Assembly (NCBI GenBank): GCA_029253585.1
Contig: JAQWZF010000033.1
Location: 1-64,000 of the forward strand
Length of the DNA stretch: 64,000 nucleotides
Direction: 5' to 3'
From: Gammaproteobacteria bacterium
GTDB lineage: Bacteria > Pseudomonadota > Gammaproteobacteria > Pseudomonadales > Pseudohongiellaceae
Shown here piece after piece: positions 16,416-25,530 of this stretch. Each line of letters opens with the position of its first letter. Within the stretch, counting starts at the first letter, position 1. The notes beneath the pieces are model-generated. The model saw nothing but the letters and a program-made list of their open reading frames with translations, did no database searches and was not told the origin of the DNA. The position numbers were made by a program, and so were the translations under genes.

Positions 16416-16912
16416 CCGAAAGCTCAAGTCCATAGAAAATTAATCTATATATAACAATAGTTTAGAAATATTAGAACGAATATTTTTCGCTACGGTTCAC
16501 AGCCATTTAACTATATCTGCGATAATTGTGAGGCAAAAAACCGGCGCTATAGGGAAAAACGGCCCAAAATAAGGGAAATGGCGAGGAAACTTAATGGTTT
16601 ACGCTGCTTCTGCCTCTATGAATTTGGCTTAGAAGACTCTACACTATAGGTTCGGATCTAAAAAGGTGAAGTGGGTTCGAACGGTTCCACCATACTATTG
16701 TGTGAATATGCATCGTTAGCGGGGATTTATTCCTCCAGATATTCTCACTGAAACCGAGCCACTCTATGTGGGCCGGCAAGCAGTTCAGAGTAATACTGAA
16801 GTAGAGTGGTGGCAGAAAGCAGTAATTTCGCCACAGAGCAGAAGAAGTGTCGAACTTCGATTCGTTTTCTGCAATTTTGAAAGTCAAAAAAGAAATATAT
16901 ATCGAGGGCTAC
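16416..16912 (+). promoter_or_regulatory. Long 5' untranslated region of the first cold-shock gene
   Basis: These 497 bases carry no gene. CCACTCTA (16759-16766) and TAGAGTGG (16802-16809) are perfect 8-base arms of a hairpin about 100 bases before the cold-shock ATG. Long structured leaders are usual for cspA-type genes, where they act as thermosensors; that this leader does so is inference. Confidence 0.45.
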
Positions 16913-17119
16913 ATGAGTAAAGGCACAGTTAAGTGGTTTAATGCGGACAAAGGTTTTGGTTTCATCACTCCAGCGGAAGGTGGCAACGATCTCTTCGTTC
17001 ATTATTCAGAAATTCAAAGCGACGGCGGCTTCGCCACGCTAAATGACGGCCAAGAAGTAGAATACGAAGTTGGACAAGGCCAGAAAGGACCTTGTGCAAA
17101 TAAAGTAGTTCCTCTCTAG
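16913..17119 (+). CDS. Cold-shock domain protein (CspA family)
   Basis: The 68-aa protein starts [20 protein letters not shown] and contains the RNP1 motif (KGFGFI) and RNP2 motif (DLFVHYSEI) of single-stranded nucleic-acid binding. ATG 16913 was chosen as the standard family start; the frame stays open upstream without a plausible start. CspA proteins act as RNA chaperones or antiterminators. A hairpin terminator follows at 17140. A second cold-shock gene lies 0.8 kb downstream, separated by a cupin gene. Confidence 0.95.
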   Translation: MSKGTVKWFNADKGFGFITPAEGGNDLFVHYSEIQSDGGFATLNDGQEVEYEVGQGQKGPCANKVVPL

Positions 17120-17139
17120 ATCCAACTTGGCACCAAACA

Positions 17140-17174
17140 TCTAGGCTGTGGACAAATCTTGTCGACAGCCTAGA
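17140..17174 (+). terminator. Terminator-like hairpin after first cold-shock gene
   Basis: CTAGGCTGT (17141-17149) and ACAGCCTAG (17165-17173) are perfect 9-base arms with a 15-base loop, followed by TCTTCTTT. Confidence 0.65.
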
Positions 17175-17339
17175 TCTTCTTTAGACCCCCCCTTCCTCGC
17201 TGCTTAGTTTAGATTCGCGAGAACGCTGCCCTATCGCTACCAACATATTTGAGCTCAGGAACTGGTTCAACTCGAAGCCTTTCCGTATGCTAGTGCCATT
17301 CGATGCTTTAAACTCATAACACCAAGAGATGATCCCTGC

Positions 17340-17699
17340 ATGCTAAAAAAACACGATCCCAAGCAAGAGTATTATTTCGAAGAAGGCTGCTACATCACCG
17401 AAATATCGAACTCGACGGACGATGAAGATGTATCTATAGCTCGAGCCAGAGTCGAGGAAGCCCAGCAGACGAAGTGGCACTATCTGGAAAACACCACCGA
17501 GCGTTATGTCATAGTTCACGGAGAAGGCTTAGCTGAAATAGGTGACGGCGAACCGCTTAGGGTATCCATCGGCGATGTTGTTGTTATTCCCCCGGACACA
17601 AGACAGCGAATCAAGAACACAGGAAAAGGCGACCTGGTATTTCTCGCGGTTTGCTCCCCTCGTTTCCACACAAAGGACTACCACGCCATCTCAGAATAG
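17340..17699 (+). CDS. Cupin-domain protein
   Basis: A 119-aa single-domain cupin. The segments TKWHYLENTTERYVIVHGEG (motif 1 with His and Glu) and SIGDVVVIPPDTRQRIKNTG (motif 2 with a PPD-x-R turn) form the metal-binding jelly roll, although motif 2 has Arg/Gln where His usually sits, so metal binding may be altered. Small cupins serve as sugar or small-molecule binding or isomerising proteins; no substrate can be assigned. It is preceded by its own leader and is not obviously co-transcribed with either cold-shock gene. Confidence 0.75.
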   Translation: MLKKHDPKQEYYFEEGCYITEISNSTDDEDVSIARARVEEAQQTKWHYLENTTERYVIVHGEGLAEIGDGEPLRVSIGDVVVIPPDTRQRIKNTGKGDLVFLAVCSPRFHTKDYHAISE

Positions 17700-17909
17700 C
17701 TAGCACCACCTCGGAACTGATCCGAAAAAACCTTGACAGGCAAGGGTTTACCTGTAAAATCTGCGTAGCTTGAAAGTAAGCACATATTTATTCTCCCCAT
17801 TTCGAAGTCTTCCTAGTAACACCTCGTCCTGAAGTTTATAAGTACGCCGAAATTCTAGCACGACCCCTGCTTGGCAGGATTTTAATAGTTTTAACTTTAG
17901 GTAACAAAA

Positions 17910-18119
17910 ATGTCCGATAAAATTACTGGTACAGTGAAATGGTTTAACGAAAACAAAGGCTTCGGCTTCATCGAACGTGAAGGCGGCCCTGACGTATTTG
18001 CACATTTCAGTGCGATTCAAAGCTCAGGTTACAAGACTCTTGCTGAAGGTCAGCGTGTAGAGTTTGTAGTAACTGACGGTCAGAAAGGACCACAGGCTGA
18101 AGAAATCGTAGCGGTTTAG
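17910..18119 (+). CDS. Cold-shock domain protein (CspA family), second copy
   Basis: A 69-aa cold-shock protein beginning [20 protein letters not shown], with RNP1 (KGFGFI) and RNP2 (DVFAHFSAI). It differs from the first copy in the linker and C-terminal part (PQAEEIVAV), so the pair are paralogues rather than a recent duplicate. A leader of about 190 bases with A/T-rich sequence precedes it and a strong terminator follows. Confidence 0.95.
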   Translation: MSDKITGTVKWFNENKGFGFIEREGGPDVFAHFSAIQSSGYKTLAEGQRVEFVVTDGQKGPQAEEIVAV

Positions 18120-18175
18120 ATCTGACTATCGCTCACCTGGCCTTATCGGCTAGTTAAACGACTTAGATTGAAAAG

Positions 18176-18213
18176 CAAAAAAGGGCAAATCCGCAAGGAC
18201 TTGCCCTTTTTTA
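18176..18213 (+). terminator. Strong rho-independent terminator
   Basis: AAAAAAGGGCAA and TTGCCCTTTTTT pair around CTTGCGGATT-type loop sequence (18188-18200), ending in a T-run. It closes the second cold-shock gene. Confidence 0.85.
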
Positions 18214-18301
18214 GTTTAGAGGACGCGAGAACCATCTGCTACTGCACAGCGTATTAAGCATATATACAATGACTACTATTTAGGTAGAGCACGAAAATTC
18301 A

Positions 18302-18736
18302 ATGACACTCTTCGAATTTCTAATGGCACTCGCCTCGGTGGTTATCGCTATCGCGCTCACCGAAATCTTCGCGGGCTGGGGCAGACTGCTGCGCACCCAC
18401 ATAGTGCCGCGTCTAGACTGGCTGCATCTAGCCTGGACACTCGTTATAGTGCTCTATGCAATTCAGTATTGGGTTGGAATCTGGCCCTATCGAGAAATAC
18501 AATTTACCTATATCTATCAGGTATGGTTTCTTATATTTCCAACGCTGTTTATCGTACTTGTGTCCTATGCGATCACCCCTGACATTGACCCGGACACCGA
18601 TCTCGACCTGCGCGATTACTATATGTCCCGGCGAACGCCGATTCCCGTATTATTGCCGCATCAGACAGAGCACCACCCCGAAACTTTTTACCAAGAGACA
18701 AAACCCAAATCGAGCTGTTATGAAATTGTTTTTTAG
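18302..18736 (+). CDS. Small integral membrane protein, possibly C-terminally truncated
   Basis: A 144-aa protein with three clear membrane helices: LMALASVVIAIALTEIFAGW, WLHLAWTLVIVLYAIQYWVG and YQVWFLIFPTLFIVLVSYAI. I know similar proteins that begin MTLFE and continue with more helices after a DLRDYYM segment; here that segment is followed by a short hydrophilic tail that overlaps the next gene by 17 bases, so the C-terminal half may have been lost. Function unknown. It heads a three-gene set with the YtkA-like protein and the di-haem peroxidase. Confidence 0.55.
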   Translation: MTLFEFLMALASVVIAIALTEIFAGWGRLLRTHIVPRLDWLHLAWTLVIVLYAIQYWVGIWPYREIQFTYIYQVWFLIFPTLFIVLVSYAITPDIDPDTDLDLRDYYMSRRTPIPVLLPHQTEHHPETFYQETKPKSSCYEIVF

Positions 18737-19115
18737 CCTTTCACTGTTATTTGCAATTAGCTGCGCTCATGCGGCAGAAACACCCGACCTTTCGGGTACC
18801 ACCGAGAAAGGTCTAACTATAGAGATCTACAGCGAGCTTTCACCGCTACGCATAAACCAGATACATAGCTGGCATGTACGCATTCTGGATGGCGGCGGGA
18901 AAACGCTGACTGTAGAACAACTGCAGATAAATGGCGGTATGCCAGAGCATGACCATGGCCTACCCACCCAGCCGCAGATTACTGCAACCCTGGACAATGG
19001 TGATTACCTCCTCGAGGGGGTTCGTTTCCACATGCAGGGCTTGTGGCTACTTGAGATTGACCTGCAGCGGGATGGCTCCGAAGACAACGCTAGCATCGAA
19101 TTCGTTCTGCAATGA
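18720..19115 (+). CDS. YtkA/FixH-like exported protein
   Basis: Start is ATG 18720, within the end of the preceding gene, giving a signal peptide (MKLFFSLSLLFAISCAHAAE) and a 131-aa product. The mature domain is an immunoglobulin-like beta sandwich with SPLRINQIHSWHVRILDGGG and GGMPEHDHGLPTQPQITATL, the HDHG stretch being typical of YtkA-like domains, which are linked to copper or redox assembly. Its TGA overlaps the ATG of the next gene (ATGA at 19112), so the peroxidase is translationally coupled to it. Confidence 0.75.
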   Translation: MKLFFSLSLLFAISCAHAAETPDLSGTTEKGLTIEIYSELSPLRINQIHSWHVRILDGGGKTLTVEQLQINGGMPEHDHGLPTQPQITATLDNGDYLLEGVRFHMQGLWLLEIDLQRDGSEDNASIEFVLQ

Positions 19116-20368
19116 AGAAACTACTACTCCCACTGGTGGCGATAATAGTCGTCACAGCCATAGGCTGGAACTACCTGTCCATTCCCCGCGCTGCTCACTG
19201 GAGCGAAGACGAGATTAGGCTGATAGCCTCGCTATCTTTGGATGCCCTGCCCCCTTTGTCGCCAGACCCTAGCAATCGAGTCGCCGATGATCCGGCTGCC
19301 GCAGAGCTAGGCCATCGCCTCTATTTCGACACGCGACTCAGCAGCAACGGACAAGTTGCCTGTGCCACCTGCCACAAACCCGAGCTGATGTTTACAGATG
19401 GCCTGCCCCTCGCTGTCGGCGTCGGCATTGGCTCTGTACACACTCCTTCTCTGGTGGGACTTGCTTATAGCCCCTGGTTCTATTGGGACGGCAGAAAAGA
19501 CAGCCAGTGGGCCCAGGCTCTGGCGCCACTAGAGGCCAAGCATGAGCATGCGACAGACAGGATTCAACTACTGCAGTTACTGTCCACAGATTCCGACTAC
19601 CGTATTATGTATGAAGATATTTTTGGAGAGCTGCCCGTAGCCTCAAACCTCCCGAAAACAGGCACGCCACAGGGTGATGAAGCACAACAGGCAAACTGGA
19701 AGACTCTGGACACTGGAACTCAGCGGGCAATATCGGAATTTTTTGCGAATCTTGGTAAGGCTATCGCCGCCTATGAGCGAAAGATCATGCCCGGCCCCGC
19801 CCGCTTCGATGAATATATTGCTCAGCTCAGCACTAACCCGGCCCAGACAGAAGCTCTAAATAATACAGAGATAGCAGGTCTAAGAATTTTCATCGACAAG
19901 GGCCAGTGTGTTAGCTGTCACAACGGGCCGCTCTTAAGCAATCATGAATTTCACAACACCGGTGTGCTGGCTGTAAGCGGCACGATGCCATCGATGGGCA
20001 GATATGACGGAGTGCGGACAGCGCGAGACGATCCATTCAACTGCCTTGGCGAGTTTAGTGATGCCACGACTGCAGAATGTATTGAGTTACGCTTCGCCCG
20101 GGATGCAAACGATCTGGTTGGCGCGATGAAAACGCCGACACTGCGAAACATCTCGCTAACCGCGCCTTATATGCACGGCGGGCAGATGTCGACTCTTAGC
20201 GAGGTCGTTGAGCATTACAATGAGGCACCGAGTTCCATGCTCAGCCACAACGAGGCGAAGCCGCTGAACTTGCGCGCCGTGGAGAGAAGCCAGTTGGAGG
20301 CCTTCTTGCTGACGCTTACCGCACCCTTAGCCACCGAGCAGAAATGGCTGGTAGCGCCGGACTACTAA
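19112..20368 (+). CDS. Di-haem cytochrome c peroxidase/MauG family protein
   Basis: A 418-aa periplasmic protein with an N-terminal signal or anchor (LLLPLVAIIVVTAIGWNYL) and two haem-binding motifs, CATCHKPELMFTDG (about residues 89-102) and CVSCHNGPLLSNHEF (about 269-283), the order of the CcpA/MauG family. MHGGQMSTLSEVVEHY near the C-terminus is the usual haem-distal region. Members reduce hydrogen peroxide or oxidise residues in partner proteins. Coupling to the YtkA-like gene (4-base overlap) suggests the two act together in the periplasm. Confidence 0.88.
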   Translation: MKKLLLPLVAIIVVTAIGWNYLSIPRAAHWSEDEIRLIASLSLDALPPLSPDPSNRVADDPAAAELGHRLYFDTRLSSNGQVACATCHKPELMFTDGLPLAVGVGIGSVHTPSLVGLAYSPWFYWDGRKDSQWAQALAPLEAKHEHATDRIQLLQLLSTDSDYRIMYEDIFGELPVASNLPKTGTPQGDEAQQANWKTLDTGTQRAISEFFANLGKAIAAYERKIMPGPARFDEYIAQLSTNPAQTEALNNTEIAGLRIFIDKGQCVSCHNGPLLSNHEFHNTGVLAVSGTMPSMGRYDGVRTARDDPFNCLGEFSDATTAECIELRFARDANDLVGAMKTPTLRNISLTAPYMHGGQMSTLSEVVEHYNEAPSSMLSHNEAKPLNLRAVERSQLEAFLLTLTAPLATEQKWLVAPDY

Positions 20369-20440
20369 CTGCTCCTGCCACCAGCCGCCCTATCTTGGAC
20401 ATCCTTCTACCCTAGACAGCCTTCTGCTCTGGATAGCCTT

Positions 20441-20953
20441 CTACCCGAGATAACCGTGCTGTGCGAGTTGCACACGTATACCATCGGGATCACTGAAATA
20501 CAGTTGGTCGCCGCCACTGGTTCGATTCGCCGGGTCGCGGTTCACATCCGCGTCTATGCCGTGATCCTGAAGCTTCTCGGCCAGCGCATCGGCATTGTAA
20601 TTCTCCACACCGATACACATATGATGCATGCCTCCAGGGTAAGGCAGATTATAGAGCCCAAGAAAGCTCTCATCGCCCAGGCCCATATTTAAACCACCGT
20701 TTGCCGGCCGCGAGATAATATCCATACCCAGAACACGATTATAGAAATCCGCCGAACGATTCACATCCGTTACCGACAGCGAGACGTGATTCATCGACCT
20801 GCCTATAGCGACCGGTGCCGCGGTCTGTGCCGAGACAGATGGCACGGAGGTAGCAACCGTGGCCACCAATAGAGAAGCAACCAGCTCTCTTCGTGTCATC
20901 TTCTTCTGCTCAAACTTCTCAACCAGACTTTCTATTGCAACGATATTATCCAT
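20441..20953 (-). CDS. VOC-family (glyoxalase-like) protein with twin-arginine signal
   Basis: Start at ATG 20951-20953 with GAGAG upstream. The 170-aa product has a Tat-type leader (KKMTRRELVASLLVATVATS) and one VOC domain: MNHVSLSVTDVNRSADFYNR at its start, GGMHHMCIGVENY in the middle and LYFSDPDGIRVQLAQ at its end. His and Glu/Gln positions of the metal site are visible (H in MNHVS, H in MHHM). VOC proteins include dioxygenases, isomerases and resistance proteins. It lies downstream of the PQQ dehydrogenase and Rieske genes on the same strand and may be co-expressed with them. Confidence 0.8.
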   Translation of the reverse strand: MDNIVAIESLVEKFEQKKMTRRELVASLLVATVATSVPSVSAQTAAPVAIGRSMNHVSLSVTDVNRSADFYNRVLGMDIISRPANGGLNMGLGDESFLGLYNLPYPGGMHHMCIGVENYNADALAEKLQDHGIDADVNRDPANRTSGGDQLYFSDPDGIRVQLAQHGYLG

Positions 20954-21035
20954 TACTCTCAACCTCTGTGTTCAGTACTATGCTTAGTTATAACTGTAAT
21001 TAACTCACAACTACGCTAGCCGGTCACCCAATAAC

Positions 21036-22748
21036 CTAGTCAGGCAAAGCGAAAACCCAGATCACTCCGCCCTGGGGCACATAGTGATTCTCACCCTTAG
21101 CCATATTCAGAAGGTTCTGTTCGCGCTGAGCATCGACACCCCAGCCCGATTGCACGGCGATATACTGTTTGCCATCCAGAGTATAAGTGACGGGGACGCC
21201 GGTGATTCCCGAATTGGTTCGTTGCTGCCAAAGAATCTCGCCGCTTCTGGAATCGAAAGCACGAAAATAGCGATCGTTAGTACCACCCATAAAGACAAGG
21301 TCACCCGCCGTCGCCAACACTGGGCCCCAATTCTGACTCTCGAATGGGGTCGTCCAGGCGCGCTCACCGGTATCTACATTCCAGGCCTGCAGTTCGCCGA
21401 TATGATCGGTGCCGGGTCGAACGAAGAAACCTCCGTTCTCTGAAGTTCCTCGACCCATATAGGAGCGGCCCGGGCTATATTGGATTTCTTCGCCCACCAT
21501 AGTGGAGCAGACATTGTCGTTCGCCGGAATAAACAGTAAACGCGACTCGGGATCGAAGGCAGCTGGAGGCCAATCTTTTCCTCCCCATAGCGACGGACAG
21601 AAATTCGCTTCGTAACCCGTGCCGGGTTTCTTCGTCATATCGTATTCGGGTCTGCCGCTAACAGGATCGATGCTAGTGAAGACATCCTGATAGACATAGG
21701 GGTTCGCATCGACAAAGTTAATCGCATCGGCCTCGCGCTCCAGAAACCAAAGATAGCCGTTGCGCCCGGGATGCACCATGCCGTTCACACTTTCACCATT
21801 GCGCTGAAAATCGATTAGCAACGGCGCCGAAACCTCATCCCAATCCCAGGAGTCGTTCCAGTGATATTGGTGGTGATTTTTGAGTTCGCCAGTTGTGACG
21901 TCCAGGGCGATTACCGATGAGGAATAAAGATTATCGCCTGGGCGCGTATCCCCCATCCACGGACCACCGTTGCCAGTGCCCCAGTAAGCGAGATTTAACT
22001 CGGGGTCGTAGGACCCTGTTAGCCATACCGGAACTCCGCCAGTCTGCCAAGTATCCCCCGGCCAAGATTCCGAACCCGGCTCACCCGGCGCTGGTATGGT
22101 GTAGGTCTTCCATTTTTCTTCGCCAGTCATTACATCGTAGGCTGCAACGAAGCCACGAATTCCCAACTCGCCACCGGAGACTCCAACCATCACATTGCCG
22201 TCTGCTATCAGTGGCGCCATAGTCATATAATAACCGTTATAATAATCTTCGACCGCCACCTCCCAGATCAACTCACCGGTTAAGGCATCGAGAGAAACCA
22301 AGAACGCATCTACAGTTGCCATGTAGACTCTATCGCCGAACAGGGCAACACCGCGATTCGTTGGGTGAAACTGCTGCAGGTCATCCGGGAGATAACGCAC
22401 GTAGCGCCAGATAAGATCGCCGGTGCGCGCGTTGATTGCTAAAATATGATTCTGCGGCGTAGTGACGTACATGTAGCCGTCATTCACTATGGGTGGCGCC
22501 TGATGCCCTTCCCTCAAGCCAGTAGAAAAACTCCAAACCGGGACCAAGCCATCGACGTTATCGGCATTGATTTCGTCCAATCTGCTGTAGCCATGGGAAT
22601 CGTAACTGCCGCGATACATTAACCAGTTACTCTCCTCGGGATTCAATAACCGCTCTGCAGTGACTGGATTATAGGGAGGCAAATCCTGTGCAAAAAGAAA
22701 ACTCGAAATAAGTGAGCAACAAAGGCAAATAGTGGAGCGAATTATCAT
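21036..22748 (-). CDS. PQQ-dependent dehydrogenase with lanthanide-type DxD motif
   Basis: Start chosen at ATG 22746-22748, which opens a signal peptide (MIIRSTICLCCSLISSFLFA); 570 aa. Eight-bladed propeller repeats are visible, e.g. ILAINARTGDLIWRY, LVSLDALTGELIWEV, VIALDVTTGELKN. Metal and cofactor residues correspond to Glu194 (SGGELGIRG), Asn260 (GTGNGGPW) and Asp302 with Asp304 (SWDWDEV). The extra Asp two residues after the catalytic one is the mark of lanthanide-dependent XoxF/PedH-type enzymes. It lacks the vicinal Cys pair found in the second enzyme of this window. Substrate unknown, probably an alcohol or aldehyde. Rieske gene upstream (gap about 73 bases). Confidence 0.85.
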   Translation of the reverse strand: MIIRSTICLCCSLISSFLFAQDLPPYNPVTAERLLNPEESNWLMYRGSYDSHGYSRLDEINADNVDGLVPVWSFSTGLREGHQAPPIVNDGYMYVTTPQNHILAINARTGDLIWRYVRYLPDDLQQFHPTNRGVALFGDRVYMATVDAFLVSLDALTGELIWEVAVEDYYNGYYMTMAPLIADGNVMVGVSGGELGIRGFVAAYDVMTGEEKWKTYTIPAPGEPGSESWPGDTWQTGGVPVWLTGSYDPELNLAYWGTGNGGPWMGDTRPGDNLYSSSVIALDVTTGELKNHHQYHWNDSWDWDEVSAPLLIDFQRNGESVNGMVHPGRNGYLWFLEREADAINFVDANPYVYQDVFTSIDPVSGRPEYDMTKKPGTGYEANFCPSLWGGKDWPPAAFDPESRLLFIPANDNVCSTMVGEEIQYSPGRSYMGRGTSENGGFFVRPGTDHIGELQAWNVDTGERAWTTPFESQNWGPVLATAGDLVFMGGTNDRYFRAFDSRSGEILWQQRTNSGITGVPVTYTLDGKQYIAVQSGWGVDAQREQNLLNMAKGENHYVPQGGVIWVFALPD

Positions 22749-22821
22749 GCTTGAACCTCTAAACGTGCTTCTTCTAATTAGAGCGCCAGAATAGGCGCCG
22801 AACATAAAAATTATTAGTACT

Positions 22822-23418
22822 CTAGAACTGCTGAGTAAAACCCACTCGGCCACGAAAGCCTGCCGCAACGATCACAACATCATCGACGACCTCAAGCGGC
22901 AGCATAGCCAATGGTCTGGGAGCCGGACCTCCGACCACATTAGCCCCATCATATATATCAAACTGAGACTCATGGCAGGGACAAGCCATGCGCAGCTGGC
23001 CTGCATCCCAGTTAATTACATCGCAACCGGTATGCGTGCACACTGCCGAATACGCGATCACACCCTCCGCGGCATTCCCCTGGTAGCGTGCAGTCAGCTT
23101 TTGCGGGTCGATACGCGTAATCATGACTCGATTAAGTCTGGACCCGTCTCGCAGCACCTGTGTCTCGGGGTCCCGCGCGAGGGCAGATAAGGGCCTCTGC
23201 TCCAGGTCCAGCAACTCTGGCCGCACCAGCTCATCCTGATTTGCTCCCTCTTCGAATACCAATTGATCACCAGGCTGGGGTCTCAGGCGATTCGGCGCCT
23301 GCCCCAGAGCCGACATAGGCACTGCTATGCCTGTCGCCAGGCCCATCTTGAAGATAGACCGACGGCTCAGTGCTGTTGCTTCTCGGTCTTTCCCGTTGCG
23401 ACTGTCGCTACTACTCAT
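22822..23418 (-). CDS. Rieske [2Fe-2S] protein with Tat signal
   Basis: Start at ATG 23416-23418; 198 aa. The leader [20 protein letters not shown] carries twin arginines. The Rieske domain has both ligand boxes: CTHTGCDV and CPCHESQFD, followed by [15 protein letters not shown]. It should be an exported one-cluster electron carrier. There are no cytochrome b or c1 genes nearby, so this is not a bc1 subunit set; with the adjacent PQQ dehydrogenase it may form a private electron path, which is inference. About 73 bases separate it from that gene. Confidence 0.85.
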   Translation of the reverse strand: MSSSDSRNGKDREATALSRRSIFKMGLATGIAVPMSALGQAPNRLRPQPGDQLVFEEGANQDELVRPELLDLEQRPLSALARDPETQVLRDGSRLNRVMITRIDPQKLTARYQGNAAEGVIAYSAVCTHTGCDVINWDAGQLRMACPCHESQFDIYDGANVVGGPAPRPLAMLPLEVVDDVVIVAAGFRGRVGFTQQF

Positions 23419-23644
23419 TGTATGTCCTGCATGGCTGGCGAATCGTGGGTTTAGCTGTTTGTGGTTATCTAAGGTATCAAAGAGCCGGAAGCGCTGCAAT
23501 CATGCTGCCTTCCTGCCAAATTGATTACCCCAGGGGCCAGTGCTATGTTGCGCTATACCAATGTGCGAGATAGCGTATTCAACCGTACACAAGACCGTCA
23601 GGAAAATAACCCGTAATGAGCCCTATGAGAAAGCCGAAGAATTC

Positions 23645-24865
23645 ATGAGCGCCTCTACTCGCATTCTGATTGGACTGGGGATGGGTCTGATCGGCGGTAT
23701 TAGCTTCTCACTTCTCGATGTGCCTGCCGACTCACTCCTGCCATCGATAATCGAACCTATAGGCACACTGTGGGTAAATGGGATTCGAATGACAGTTGTG
23801 CCGCTGTTGATGGCACTAATGATTACCGCCATAGCAGGCCAGGAGACCACCGGCACTGTAGCTCAACTTGGCGGCAAGACGATGGCGCTATTCGTTACCA
23901 TGATAGTGGCTTCCAGCCTTTTCACATTCCTTGTCGCACCTCCCCTGATAGCGATGCTGAACATCGATCCCGAAGCGAGCCGCTGTCTGCTGGAGCGAAC
24001 AACAACGGCAACAGTCAGTAGTAGCGAGCTACCTCCCTTTCGCGACTGGCTGGTTGCGCTGATACCCATCAACCCCATCCGCGCCGCCGCCAACAACGCC
24101 ATATTGCCGCTTATGATATTTACCGGCCTGTTTTCCATGGCGCTATTGAAGATCGGGGCTAAGGAGCGGGCCGCCATCGTTAGTTTCTTCACCGCCATCA
24201 AAGACACTATGCTAGTGCTTATCGCCTGGATTATGCTGCTGGCACCAGTCGGTATTTTTGCGCTGGTATTTCCGCTGGCAGCAACTCTCGGCGTGTCGGC
24301 TATCTCCGTGCTAGGCTCCTTCATTGTTATAGTGTCCCTCTTGATAGTCGTCTTTACTCTGGCACTGTATCCTCTGGCTGTCTATGTTGGCCGCATCCCC
24401 CTGCGCGACTTTACTCGCGCACTCGCACCGGCGCAGATTGTTGGCTTCAGTACACGCTCCTCACTGGCGGCGCTTCCGGCTAGCTGTACGGCAACCGAAG
24501 CACTTGGCATCTCCAGCAGAGTCTCCGGCATGGTGCTGCCCATTGCGGTGACCTTATTTAAATTTTCTTCACCCATAGGCAGAACCGCTGGCACATATTT
24601 CGTCGCGAGCCTATACGGCATTGACCTGTCGATCTATGAACTTTTCATTATTGCAGCGGCAATAGGACTGTTTAGCTTTTACTCTCCCGCAATACCCAGC
24701 GGCGGATTGCTCATCATGGCGCCGGTGTATATCTCTCTAGGCTTGCCGGTAGAAGGCATTGGCATCCTGATCGCCATCGACTTAATTGTGGATATGTTTA
24801 TTACCGCGGCAAATGTCAGCGCGAATGTCACCGTAGCGGCGATACTCTCAAGAAACCGCTCTTAG
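23645..24865 (+). CDS. Dicarboxylate/amino acid:cation symporter (DAACS family)
   Basis: Start at ATG 23645, standard for the family; 406 aa with about eight helices and two re-entrant loops. Family signatures: FSTRSSLAALPASCTA (the serine-rich hairpin 1), VLPIAVTLFKFSSPIGRTAG, and IPSGGLLIMAPVY with DLIVDMFITAANVSANV (the conserved Asp/Asn of helix 8). Such carriers import glutamate, aspartate, succinate or neutral amino acids with sodium or protons. It stands alone, divergent from the Rieske gene. Confidence 0.9.
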   Translation: MSASTRILIGLGMGLIGGISFSLLDVPADSLLPSIIEPIGTLWVNGIRMTVVPLLMALMITAIAGQETTGTVAQLGGKTMALFVTMIVASSLFTFLVAPPLIAMLNIDPEASRCLLERTTTATVSSSELPPFRDWLVALIPINPIRAAANNAILPLMIFTGLFSMALLKIGAKERAAIVSFFTAIKDTMLVLIAWIMLLAPVGIFALVFPLAATLGVSAISVLGSFIVIVSLLIVVFTLALYPLAVYVGRIPLRDFTRALAPAQIVGFSTRSSLAALPASCTATEALGISSRVSGMVLPIAVTLFKFSSPIGRTAGTYFVASLYGIDLSIYELFIIAAAIGLFSFYSPAIPSGGLLIMAPVYISLGLPVEGIGILIAIDLIVDMFITAANVSANVTVAAILSRNRS

Positions 24866-25021
24866 AACCGCAGCAGAATTGGCGCTGTCCCCTATACTCT
24901 TATTGCTCAGAGCAAAGAAACTCCTCCCCAGAGCGCTATGACATTGATATAGGTCAACACTACACAATCACCAGCTCTTATTATTTCCATATTCTTCATC
25001 CATTGGAATCAAGAGGCTGTC

Positions 25022-25420
25022 ATGAACAGATCAAAACTACTCATCACCACGTTATTGTTCGCCGCACTCTCCTATGGTCAGACTGGCCTCGCCCAATCTC
25101 TCGTAGACGGCAAGTACCTGTCAGATGGCGCCGAAAACGGCACGGGTAAGTGCACCCTCAGCATTATCAGCTTAGAGAAAGAGCACAAGTATGGAGACGA
25201 CACCTTCGATTTGGAATCGACTGGTGACGGCGCCTGTGAATGAACGGCTATTGGCGTGTCCAAGAATTTCGTCATCACGTCAGGACTGGTTACCAGCGGC
25301 GGAACGGCGGCCTTCGTTAAGCTAAGCTTTCCCTTCGGCCATGCAGGAAAGAGGTTCGAACTCATCGCCTACGATGTGGATGGATCGGTTCGCAACAGAG
25401 AAGCACTATCAAGAATCTAA
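25022..25420 (+). pseudogene. Secreted orphan interrupted by one in-frame TGA
   Basis: From ATG 25022 the frame encodes a signal peptide (MNRSKLLITTLLFAALSYGQ) and a short domain (LVDGKYLSDGAENGTGKCTL) to TGA 25241-25243; it then continues in the same frame with TAIGVSKNFVITSGLVTSGG and KLSFPFGHAGKRFELIAYDV to TAA 25418. Both halves look like one beta-rich secreted protein of about 132 residues. The stop probably replaced TGG (Trp) in a CEW-TAIG context. I do not recognise the family. Confidence 0.6.
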
Positions 25421-25530
25421 GCAGGCCTGGTAGCCGCTGTGCATGCCAGTAAGACAAATTACTGCGCGGTCTTTCTGACTAGGAGGCTGCGCGGCTACCG
25501 AATCCAATAACGCTAGGGTAGTATGGCGCT

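Noticed and set aside
23863..24324. 153-codon frame antisense to the symporter gene
   Set aside because: Low-complexity Ser/Ala-rich translation of the opposite strand of a membrane protein gene.
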